Positions 1-8,970 of a stretch of DNA of 64,000 nucleotides are shown here, piece after piece. Position numbers and translations under genes: made by a program. The notes under the pieces were generated by a model. The model ran no database searches. It saw only the letters and a list, made by a program, of their open reading frames with translations, and was not told the DNA's origin. Source of the stretch: Capitulum mitella (taxonomy: Eukaryota > Arthropoda > Thecostraca > Pollicipedomorpha > Pollicipedidae); NCBI GenBank assembly GCA_030062745.1, contig CP099846.1, positions 2,604,001 through 2,668,000 on the forward strand, given 5' to 3'. Position 1 is the first letter of the stretch; each line of letters begins with the position of its first letter.

Positions 1-264
1 AGAGACCTGCGGCACACGGCACGCCGGCCGTCAGCCGGGCGGCCGTGGCGGGCCGAGGGCGGACAGTGACGCCGCACACGGACAGCGTCAGAGGACAACA
101 GAAACAGCAGGACGTACGCGACACGGCCGCCGCCGCTGTAAGCCCTGGCCCCGGACAGGGGCCACGGTGTACAGGGTTCAGGGGCGTTCTCCGTCAGCTC
201 CGACCACAGCACCAGCCGACCAGCCGACCGCGCTCCCCTCTACTCAGGGAGCAGACGGCAGCCA
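1..264. other. GC-rich sequence, no gene seen
   Basis: CpG-rich DNA leading into a minisatellite. The open frames here continue into the repeat array and have no recognisable domain. Confidence 0.5.
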
Positions 265-700
265 GTCAGAACAGGGGCAGACAGGCGGGGTCCGAGCAGG
301 GACAGACAGACCGAGTACGAGCAGGGGCAGACTGGACCAGGTCAGAGCAGGGAAAGAAAGACGGAGTTAAAGCAGGAACGAGACGGACCAGGCTCAGAGC
401 ACGGACAGACAGACGCAGCCCGACAGATGAGGTCATAGCAGGGGCACACAGACGGGGTCCAAGCATGGGACAGATAGACGGGGTAAGAGCAAGGGCAGAC
501 GGACCAGGTCAGCGCAGGAAAAGATAGACGGGATCAGAGCACGGGCAGACGGAGAGGGTCAGAGCAGGGGCAGACAGACCAGGTCAGAGCACGGACAGAC
601 GGACGCGGCCCGAAGGACGGCGTCAGAGCATGGGCACACAGACAGGGTCCAAGCCGGGACAGACGAACGGGTTCGGAACAGAGGCGGTCGCAGCAGGGGG
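265..700. repeat. degenerate ~24-bp minisatellite with higher-order repeat
   Basis: Imperfect tandem units built on GGGCAGACAGAC plus GGTCAGAGCA recur about every 24-26 bp. A longer block of about 190 bp is itself repeated: the stretch starting near 401 (GGACAGACAGACGCAGCCCG) is matched by one starting near 592 (GGACAGACGGACGCGGCCCG), and both continue into a shared cacacagac/gggtccaagc segment. Open frames on both strands across it are repeat artefacts. Confidence 0.8.
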
Positions 701-944
701 AAGACGGCGGACAAACAGGGAGGACTGTGCGCCTCGTGAGTTGAACGGTCGGCAGGGTCACCAGAAGACGGCCCGCATATGGCCCATCACGCACCGCGGC
801 GGGCTGCAGACATAAGTACAGCCCTTTAACGCTGCGTGTTTATGTCGCAGTGCATGGTGGGGTACAGCGGTTAACGTAACCATCTCGTAACCCGTAACCC
901 TCTCAACAGTTCTGAACGAGTTAACAATGTTTTCATTGCTGCAG

Positions 945-1120
945 GCACAGGAGCCCTGAAGACGACACGATCCCGGCAGACCAGCGCCGATACGAAAGTC
1001 AACAGCTGGCCGGAGAGGGACGAACGCGGAGTCGGGGGACAGGAGCCAGCGCCACTGCCGACCGCCAAATACGACCTCATCTCACTGGGCTCAAGGGAAG
1101 CGATCAACTCCAAAAAAGAG
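945..1120 (+). CDS. candidate internal exon, unidentified gene
   Basis: A stretch of 176 bp is preceded by TTTTCATTGCTGCAG (good acceptor) and followed by AAAGAG|GTGAGAGG (near-perfect donor). It is open for 58 codons after two leading bases and ends in phase 0. The predicted peptide ends in a natural-looking run, AKYDLISLGSREAINSKKE, unlike the low-complexity Arg/Pro-rich translations around it. I do not recognise the protein and could not link it to a neighbouring exon. It could also be a chance open frame between cryptic splice signals. Transcript evidence would decide. Confidence 0.3.
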
Positions 1121-1884
1121 GTGAGAGGAGCCCGCAGCGCAGGACGCGCACGACCAACACCAGCTGCGCGCTGATTTGTTCCCTGGCCCCGGACACGGAC
1201 GGCCTGCCCCCTCTGACACAACCTGTCCGTAATGAAAGCTAATGCCACACCGCAACCAAAAATATCTTAAACACGGGTATCAAAGACGACTAACCTCACG
1301 TGTTCAAACAGAGAAGGCATGAGCTTTCAAAGATTCTGAAAAAAAACGAACAGGACTTCCCGAGCCCCACCTCTGGCTTACACATACTTGTGCAACACAT
1401 AAACCCTGTTGCCGTCCAGTAACGAGAACATTACCGCGACCAGGACACTATTTCCAGGACATGAACACTGGCCTGTGAATAAACAACGAGGACAACAATC
1501 CCCTCCCCTCTGCGGCAGATCGTCGCCCGCCGTCCTGTCCCCGACCGCGGCCAACGGTCCCGCTCACTCTCCCGTCCGCCGTCCACAGGGCTGTGTCGGC
1601 GGGCCGCGGCGTGCGGCTCATGGCACCACCGGACACCGGCCCGGCGCGTGTCCCGGCAACACCAGATCTCGGCCGTGCACCGGGCGCCGGCGGCCGCCGG
1701 CGACCCGACACAGCACGCCGGTCGATACCGGCACAACTGCGGCCCGACGCCGCCGCCGTATCCGGCTGCAGACGCCGCCCCGACGAGCGTCGGGAGAGGC
1801 CGGGCTCACTGGCCGCCCGTGGAGCGTGCCTCGCCAATGAACCGTGGACGCTCACCGACCGGCCGCGTACTCGCCGACCGGCAG
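1121..1884. other. GC-rich non-coding stretch
   Basis: No convincing gene. An AT-richer part to about 1500 is followed by CpG-dense sequence. The overlapping frames at 1409-1840 and 1448-1999 have Arg/Pro-rich translations typical of GC-rich non-coding DNA. Confidence 0.5.
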
Positions 1885-2135
1885 AAGGGCGACGTCCACT
1901 GACCGGCCGTGCAGTGACGCTCACTGACCGGCCGTGCAGTGACAACCACTGACCGGCCGAACAGTGACAACCATTGGCCGGCCGCGTAGTGACGCTCACT
2001 GACCGGCCGTGCAGTGACGCTCATTGAACGGCCGTGCAGTGACGCCCACTGGCCGGCCGCGTAGTGACGCCCACTGAACGGCGGTAGGGTGGGACTCACT
2101 GACCAGAAGTGGAGCGACGTTCACTGAATGCGCCG
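1885..2135. repeat. 25-bp tandem repeat with exact register
   Basis: The unit (CT)GACCGGCCGTGCAGTGACGCTCA recurs with its GACCGG/GAACGG/GGCCGG core at 1901, 1926, 1951, 1976, 2001, 2026, 2051, 2076, 2101 and 2126. The period is exactly 25 bp throughout, despite base substitutions between units. Confidence 0.92.
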
Positions 2136-2955
2136 GGGCCAGCGACAAATGGCTGGCCCGCACGACATGGCCCGCATATTAACTGCGCACGGCTCATGCC
2201 GACACGCATGTAACCGCTGAGGCGGAGATCCGGTATGAGGCCATAAAATGTGTGGACACGCTTCCTGATGGCGCATTACTGCCAGAGAAAACAAGTACCT
2301 CCAGAACACGACGAAATAACGTCGAGATCCATGTTCTTTTATTAGAACGAATGTCAAAGAGACCCTTTAAGGCAAACCTACGCCTTTGAAAAACCTTATA
2401 GGAAGCACCGAAAAGCTTTTACTCCGCTTTATGCTTTTACGATCGAGATTTTGTCTACTAGTTGGACGGATTTTGAAAAACCCACATGGCATGACATAAA
2501 GCAATGGATAGCAAGGCAACAGATACCATTCCAAGAACTTATCTTCCTCATGCAATCCACTACACGACTACTTCCACCTAACTGAACGTCTCGAACGGCA
2601 TGTGTTGCCAAGATGGATGGGCCGGTTGGAGTTCCTGGTTAAAAACAAGGGACAGAGCACGCTGGAACACACCCGCCGGCTTCCCCACCCAAGGCGCGTG
2701 AAACATTTACCAAACGTCACGGCAGGTCCCGTCCGCGACTCCACCGCTCGGCAGCGCCGGAGCCGGACCCAGTGTGCCGGTCCCCGCGCGAGACATCGCC
2801 CAATGACAGCTCCGCCGACCCACCGCCCGGTGCCCCGACCCCGAGCTCAGCCCGACCGGGACCCCGGCCGCCGCCGGACCGGGCCACTCACTATGAACAG
2901 TATTGCCTGGCGGCCGGCGCGTGTGTGGAGCGTGGCGCGTGGCGACGCGCGGCCA
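2136..2955 (-). other. probable Rab5 3' UTR / downstream flank
   Basis: Sequence downstream of the Rab5 stop on the minus strand, with no protein frame of interest. A minus-strand AATAAA lies at 2338-2343, about 615 bp past the stop, and is a possible poly(A) signal. That assignment is an inference. Confidence 0.4.
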
Positions 2956-3071
2956 TCACTTGCTGCAGCAGCCGGACGAGGCGCGTCCGTCCGCGTCGCC
3001 GTCGGCCAGGGTGCGGCCGCCGGCCGAGCCGGCCGCCGCGCCGCCCGGCTCGTTCTTCGGCAGCTTCTTGG
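2956..3071 (-). CDS. Rab5: Rab5 exon 4 (hypervariable tail, prenylation motif)
   Basis: Starts in phase 1 with [11 protein letters not shown], followed by a Gly/Ala/Asp-rich tail and SSGCCSK, then TGA at 2956-2958. The two Cys three residues from the end are the expected geranylgeranylation sites. Vertebrate Rab5 ends CCSN, and here the last residue is Lys. Confidence 0.95.
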
Positions 3072-6000
3072 CTGCGGGCGCGGACACGGCCGGCGGTCAG
3101 TTCGGCGCGGCCGGGCGCCGGAGCCGGGTGTCCGGAGCCGGCTGGGCGGGCTCGGCGACATCGCGACACACAGGCTCCAAGCCAGTTAAAGCTTAGTTGA
3201 AACACGAACGACGAAGCAGTCACTGTACGTGAAACCGTCCCGGTCTTACTAAGCTCATGATATAAGAACAACATGAATAAAAAATAAAGAATGAAGCACA
3301 TTTGACACAAATACATTTTAAGCCCACACAGTGAAGCAAAATATTTTGTAATATCACTCTGAGCAACCAATCTACATGTACGACAATGCATGAGCAAATA
3401 TTCAATACAGTATATATCAAGTGAGTACTGCCGCTCAAAGTTCAAAATGTTGTTAGAAATCAACAACCTGCAGAAAAGTAGCACAACAAACATAGCAATA
3501 AGTACACAAACATAAAAGAGATGACGTCTTTGTACCAACGTGTCATAAACCCTTCAAACACTATGAACTGAGTATTAAAGGACGAATAACGCATGACTCA
3601 TTAATTTGAAATTACCAGCACAAGCGAGAGTGATCCAAAATTAACGGATACATCTATATGAAAAACTAATGTAATGTTGGCAGGTGGATCCACCATCACC
3701 TAAAACAAGCACTCCACTACGAGGACAGATAGCACAGGAAGCACTGCGATACGACAAAAACGCAAACAGCTCGAACAATGTGAGTGCCAAAGCGCTGACA
3801 ATCAACCACCGGCTGCGACGAGCCAGCACGCCCGCCGGCGGCCAACAGCGCCGCCCGCCACACCATCCCACCCTTCTGTCTGCCGTCCCGGGCCCTCACC
3901 GATGGCCAGGAATATCTCGTTGACGTTCATGGCCGTCTTGGCCGAGGTCTCCATGAAGAGGAGGCCGTTGTCCTCGGCGTACGCCTGGGCCTCCTCGTAC
4001 TCGACCATGCGCTTGTTGGCCAGGTCGGCCTTGTTGCCGGCCAGCGCGATCACGATGTTGGGCGACGCCTGGCGCTGCAGCTCCTTGACCCACGTTTTGG
4101 CGCGCGCGAACGTGTCCTGCGGCGCACGGCGGCGTGCAGCTCAGCTCAGGTCAGGTCAGGCGCGCGTGCGTGGCGATGCGGGGCCACGCGCGAGGTCAGG
4201 TCTCGGCGTCACAGTCGGCTCCTCAGGCGCCGGCCGTCGCCGTGCCAGTCACAACGCAATGGTAAACAGCGAGGAACGTGAGACGACGAACGGCACCACA
4301 TGCGTGTCGGGGTTTGGCTGGAACTTTGCTTCGTGTCCCCCGGCCCAGTGTCATCTGATCCGTGCTGCAACCCCCCCCCCATCACAAACACTGAAAGAGC
4401 CCAAAATGGAGCGGTTGACGCCGCCTAATGCCATTAACCGGGAAGCCCAAAAAGCGCCTGGGCCGGTCACAGCTCTGACGTCAAAGGCGACCGCGTGAGT
4501 TCGACCTTCGCTGCCAGCCGCCGGTACAGGACAATCGACAAAAAAAAAAAAAAAAAGGCAGCCCAACACGGAAAAGCATCCCTGTCGCTGTATCCTGGCA
4601 AGGATCTAGCTGGTAGCAGTCAGCAGTGCAAACGGCCCGGCGGCTACCAAGGCATGGCAGAGTTCACGCAGGAAAACAAAGGGACGCTGAAACAATGAAC
4701 ACTGCGGACATCAACCATGATCAGTACTTTCCTATCGCACTATATAGTGAAACTATATATATATATAGTTTATATATATAGCTATATATATAGTTTTTTT
4801 ATTTTATTTATTTATTTATTTCACTATATATAGTTTCCTCGCGAACTATATAGTGAAATAGTTCGCGACAGTCACAAACTAGCCAGCGCGAAATGGCCGC
4901 AGCAGCCGACGCGCTGTCGAGAACCCAATCATCACCATCAGTCACGAACTACTGTTGCTGACATTACGGCACTTCGGGCATCCAGACTGGACGAAAGGGC
5001 TGTGGACGGAGGCGCGTCGCCACCGACCCCACCCGTGACCTCCTTGTGCCAGTCTCGAGTAACCGCACACGCTCCTCCCGCGTCGCCAGCGGGGACAGCC
5101 CCGTCCGACGCGCCGTCGTCAAGGGTCGGAGGACACCGGCCCGGTCACCGTGCGAGGCCAGCCTGCAGCGAGCGACACTATCGGGACGCTATCTGATCGC
5201 CTCCGCCGGTGTCCGACACGCGGCCGCTCGACACGCCCACCAGGACCGCACAGACGCCGGTCCGCGGTCCCGACCGGCTCAACGGTCCACGCCCACCAGG
5301 ACCGCACAGACGCCGGTCCGCGGTCCCGACCGACTCAACACGGTCCCGGGAATACCGAGCATCCGTGGACCGGATTGCGATGTCGACAGACTGCGGCGTC
5401 CCGACTGAACGGCGACGTCAGCACAGCACGGCGTCCTGACTGTGCCGCGACATTAACAGCGCAGTACTCCGAAAGTTTAACCTTGTGTTTCCATCAAAAA
5501 GCTACATTGTAACCACGCGGACAAATTTGTAACTTTGCACGCAGGTGACTGTGTCTCCATTCAGTAGGAAGCAGGTGTGGTGTCATAACTGACTAACACC
5601 AAGAACGCCAACTTAAACCCTCCAAAACAGAAATTGTACTCCGACTTCAAAAACAAAAACCGAAATTCCAACCCTGGTCCCGCGTCCCGACTGGGCCGTG
5701 ACGTCAGCAGAGTATCGCGTCCTGACTGAACCGTGACGTCAGCAGATTATTACGTGAGCGTGAGTGGAGCCAACATACAAATAATAGCCAACTATATCAG
5801 AATACAATCATCCGTCAACAGTTCCACATATCGCAAAGGGCTCTAACATGGTCCAAGCACTTCCTTATGATTCAACATACACATCGATGAGTGGCCCCTC
5901 CCGTTTCCCGCTCGAAGCGTCTACAACTGCCTCCGTCACCACGCCAGGCGCGCCCGGCACTGCCTCCGGCCCCCCTCGAGCTCCGGCGCCCTGCCTCCGG

Positions 6001-6876
6001 GCGGCGCTCGGCCGCGCCGCCACCGTACCTGGCTCTGGATGTCGTAGACGACGATGGCGGCCTGGGCGCCGCGGTAGTACATGGGCGCCAGGCTGTGGTA
6101 GCGCTCCTGGCCGGCAGTGTCCCAAATCTCGAACTTCACCGTGGTCTCGTCCAGGCAGACGGTCTGCGTCAGGAAGGCGGCTGGCGGCGGCGCGGCGCGC
6201 GGTCAGGCCGGCACCGGCCGCAGGGGGACCCCGGGCACACAGCCGGGGGGGGGGGGCGTTAGGCGGCCGGGTGCCGATGGAACCAACTGCAGCGTCACGT
6301 CGTGCGGGCAGGCACGTCGGCGCCCCACGTCGCGTCACGTCCGGCGGAGCCCGGCGCGGCGTCCTGCGACGGACCGCAGGCGCGGTCGGAAGTCAAACTG
6401 CACACGTCGACCCGCCAGCCAGCGTCCAGCACATGGCACGATCGAGCCCGGCCTGCACGTCAGACGCGTGGAGCCCCACGGTCACGTCTTTCCACGGAAA
6501 CGCGGACCGGCTGGCCCGGGATCGGCCGGCCCTTCAAGAGACCACCCGGTGCTGGAAGACACCCGCGACACAACTCTCCAACTACCGCACGCCAGACGTC
6601 GCGAATCCGAACGGTTTTCCGCCGCTCAGAACGACGCGACGGGCGGCGGCGACCGACCTCCCGCGCTCCCTGTCGGTCGCGCGCTGGGCGGCCGGCGACC
6701 TCGCGCTCACCTCCGATCGTGCTCTCCTGGAACTCGTGGAACTGGCCCTTGACGAAGCGCAGCACCAGGCTGGACTTGCCGACGGCCGACTCGCCGAGCA
6801 GCACCAGCTTGAACTGGCAGATCTTGCCCTGCTGGCCGCCGTTGGGCCGCTGCGCCCCCGCTGACCGGTTGGCCAT
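2956..6876 (-). CDS. Rab5: Rab5 small GTPase, four coding exons, complete
   Basis: Ras-superfamily GTPase that controls homotypic early-endosome fusion and clathrin-coated-vesicle uptake on the cytosolic face of early endosomes. CDS = 6876-6711, 6180-6029, 4116-3900, 3071-2956 (651 nt, 216 residues; the family is usually about 215). All three introns are GT-AG, in phases 1, 0 and 1, and the joined frame has no stop. Visible motifs in order: [13 protein letters not shown] start, P-loop GESAVGKS, effector region QESTIGAAF, switch [13 protein letters not shown], Rab5-type [14 protein letters not shown], guanine-binding NKAD, ETSAK, then AKKLPKNEP, a Gly/Ala-rich hypervariable tail and C-terminal CCSK. 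The start at 6876 matches the conserved Rab5 N-terminus and has G at -3 and +4. An in-frame ATG at 6951 would add 25 residues. Strong third-position GC. Confidence 0.97.
3072..3899 (-). other. Rab5 intron 3 (828 bp)
   Basis: GTGAG donor and CGCGCCCGCAG acceptor. The middle (3200-3680) is AT-rich. I recognise no embedded element. Confidence 0.93.
3900..4116 (-). CDS. Rab5: Rab5 exon 3 (NKAD, ETSAK)
   Basis: Starts in phase 0 with [20 protein letters not shown] and contains [20 protein letters not shown] and the guanine-contact ETSAK motif. It ends in phase 1 at LAI-G|GTGAGG (donor at 3899). Confidence 0.97.
4735..4870. repeat. AT-rich inverted-repeat patch in Rab5 intron 2
   Basis: CACTATATAGTGAAAC and TTTCACTATATATAG face each other around TA and TTTA runs. 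A separate small palindrome, CGCGAACTAT / ATAGTTCGCG, sits at 4840-4849 and 4858-4867 with an 8-base loop. Confidence 0.75.
5233..5345. repeat. 56-bp tandem dimer
   Basis: ACGCCCACCAGGACCGCACA begins at 5233 and again at 5289. The two 56-bp units are nearly identical. Confidence 0.85.
5390..5760. promoter_or_regulatory. CRE-like TGACGTCA tandem units in Rab5 intron 2
   Basis: Four ~37-bp units of the form GCGTCCCGACTGAAC-G-TGACGTCAGCA start near 5395, 5430, 5680 and 5717. Units 3 and 4 contain the full CRE/ATF palindrome TGACGTCA, unit 1 has CGACGTCA, and unit 2 is decayed. The transposon half-copy separates units 2 and 3. A regulatory role is an inference; the repeats are seen directly. Confidence 0.5.
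5470..5680 (+). mobile_element. half copy of long-TIR element
   Basis: Aligns over about 200 bp in the same orientation with the right arm of the element at 8155-8970. Shared blocks are AAGTTT..CTTGTG, AGGAAGCAGGT, CATAACTGACT, CACCAAGAA and CTTCAAAAACAAAAACC. Only one arm is present. It keeps CpGs that are TpG or CpA in the 8.7-kb copy. Confidence 0.8.
6029..6180 (-). CDS. Rab5: Rab5 exon 2 (switch II)
   Basis: Encodes [19 protein letters not shown], then [20 protein letters not shown] and VVYDIQSQ. Phase 1 in, phase 0 out. Contains the catalytic Gln of switch II (DTAGQE). Donor is CAG|GTACGG. Confidence 0.96.
6181..6710 (-). other. Rab5 intron 1 (530 bp)
   Basis: GTGAG donor at 6710 and a CCGCCGCCAG acceptor ending at 6181. 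CpG-rich, with a G-run at 6245-6256 (C-run on the sense strand). No embedded element recognised. Confidence 0.9.
6711..6876 (-). CDS. Rab5: Rab5 exon 1 (start, P-loop, effector loop)
   Basis: Encodes the N-terminus through QESTIG. It holds the phosphate-binding loop GESAVGKSS and the start of switch I. It ends in phase 1 at GGAG|GTGAGC (donor at 6710). Confidence 0.96.
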
Positions 6877-7100
6877 CGCCGCCGCCGAGCCGGATCCTCT
6901 GCCGACTGACCCCGAATAATAGCAGCCGTTTAATTCACGTCGGCTGCTCATTTCGCTTCCATGAACAATGGCGTAAAACAATCATCCTGTACACACAATG
7001 TATAACATTGCATTAAAAGGATGTTCGATCTTCATTCACTTTCATATTTGCTCGGTCTGAAAAATTTCACCAATTAAGGCAACGTTTTCAGCACTCACTT
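6877..7100 (-). other. Rab5 5' leader region
   Basis: Upstream of the chosen ATG the frame stays open back past an in-frame ATG at 6951. No splice acceptor adjacent to the start is obvious, so this is either 5' UTR or an N-terminal extension. Confidence 0.4.
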
Positions 7101-8150
7101 TCTGACAAGACATGCTAAGGAGTTTACCAAAAAGTCACTTAAAAACTAAATTCTGCTGCCATGTGCCAATATGACACAACACAGTCTAATGAGCACAAAG
7201 CTTCAGCCAACCTGTTAGCCTGCACTAACTTGTGATGTCATGTTAACAGCTGTGAATAGGTCACAGCCATATAAGACAACAGGAATAGTGGGAAATTGAT
7301 TTGGCTCTCTGTAGGAATAGACTTTTGAGACATGTGCATCACAGATTTCTGCCAGCTATGACTGCTATCTTAGCTCAAAACATGTCTGAAAGACATCATT
7401 CCCTTTAGTACAATTCTGGGTGGCACAATGCTGATTCTATTTGAAAAATCTTCAAAACACGCTCCAAGACCGATATTCAGTGCTTGAATCCAACCATTGT
7501 TCACATTACACATTTTCCAGTTATGCACTGTTCACAGACACATTTTAACAATGCAATTGTATAGCAAACTGACACTGAATTTTATTTCTTGGTGTGAAAT
7601 GCACAATCTGAGACAAAAACAGTGGATAATCAGCTCATTTTGAGATTACTTTAAATCTTGACTTTGCAATTATACTGAATGACTGCTGTTGGGTCTTCAA
7701 AGTATTTTTCATCTCCAGATCTATTTCATGTCCTAGAAAACAAAGTAGATAGGAAACTTCTATGAAAAGGCTACCAAACTCTCTGACTCTTCTTTGATCT
7801 TAAAAGTGCAGGAATAACAAAGTCTTACGAAATCCTAACACTATTATATAATAATCAAAATCTATAATCGAAACACTATTTCAGTGGTCATAGTTACACC
7901 AGCACAATAAATAAGGCATGTCAATGATGCACAAAATGTTACTAAAACCAAAAGAAATGAGCATAAAAAGATTCTTGCTGATATAAAGGTAACCATCACT
8001 GATCTTGATATGAACAATTTTGTTACTGAGGAGTTGTGTTAAGCTTATAATGATGGAAAAGTAGTACAGTAAAGCACAATGAAAAAATAGTAAAGAGTGC
8101 ATAGTCATTGTAAAACAAAAATACATTAACCAGTGATTCCAGACATTTCT
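7101..8150. other. AT-rich non-coding DNA, CpG-poor
   Basis: No gene seen. CpG dinucleotides become rare and vanish after 7870. Confidence 0.6.
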
Positions 8151-8154
8151 GTGC

Positions 8155-8970
8155 AGGGTTGGAAATCTGGTTTCTGTTCTTGGTATCAGAGTATAATTTG
8201 TATTGGAGCACAAACATTTGTGACCAGTAAACTGGTGTAAGTCCTATTCTTGGTGTAATTCAGTTATGACATCATTTCTGCTTCTATTGATTGCCTCCAT
8301 TCTATTGACCAATGGAGACAAAGTCATTTGTTTGCAGAATTAGAATTTTGTCAGCATAGTTATAATGCAGCTTTCTTGATAAGGCACCAGATCAAACTTT
8401 TGGTGTGTTAAATGTTTATGGGAGCACAGATTTTTTGGTGTTCTTCAACACCAGAAAACAACACCTTTTCCAACTCTGTTTCAGCATGTCTCTGCACACC
8501 TTGATGCAGCTCCAACTCAGGCAATATTTAGGAACTTCTTGCAGTGTAGTTAGAACCAAGGGATCATTATTCCACATAATGCACAACATTACAAGGGAAA
8601 AAAGGATTCATCACTGCATCATTGCTTCAGCTAGTGAAATATGACAGAATTCCTTTTATTCTCTGCCAAGGCTGGAAAATGTGCTGTGTTTTTGGTGCTG
8701 AAGAACAAAAAAAAGATGTGCTGCAAAAACATTTTACACTCCAAAAGTTTGATCTTGTGTCCCCATGAAAAAGCTTAATTACAACTATGTTGGCAAATTT
8801 CTAACTGCAAGTAACTAACTCTGTCTCAATTCAATAGAAGCAGGTATGATTGTTATAACTGACTTACACCAAGAATGCCAACTTACACCCACACTACACT
8901 TTGGAAAATTTGTACTCTACAAGAGAAAATTATATTCCAACACCAAAAACAAAAACCAAGTTTGGAAACC
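8155..8970. mobile_element. ~0.8-kb DNA transposon/MITE with ~300-bp terminal inverted repeats
   Basis: Left arm 8155 to about 8470 matches the reverse complement of about 8680-8970. Examples are CAGATCAAACTTTTGG in the left arm and CCAAAAGTTTGATCTTG in the right, and TTCTTGGTGTAA in the left and TTACACCAAGAA in the right. The unpaired centre is about 200 bp and encodes nothing recognisable. No target-site duplication could be fixed. Confidence 0.8.

Larger units (their letters stand above)
4117..6028 (-). other. Rab5 intron 2 (1.9 kb, repeat-bearing)
   Basis: Bounded by a GTACGG donor and a GTGCGCCGCAG acceptor. It holds a 17-A run (4541-4557), an AT-rich palindromic patch (4735-4870), a 56-bp dimer (5233-5345), CRE-like tandem units (5390-5760) and half of a long-TIR element (5470-5680), each listed separately. 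Confidence 0.93.

Noticed and set aside
871-1248. 125-residue minus-strand frame
   Set aside because: Antisense to a better-bounded plus-strand candidate exon, with no recognisable domain.
1885-2135. CRISPR-like array
   Set aside because: Units are contiguous 25-bp tandem repeats without unique spacers, in a eukaryotic genome.
5848-6864. 338-residue plus-strand open frame
   Set aside because: It is antisense to Rab5 exons 1-2 and the GC-rich intron 1. Its translation is Arg/Ala/Pro-rich without a domain.
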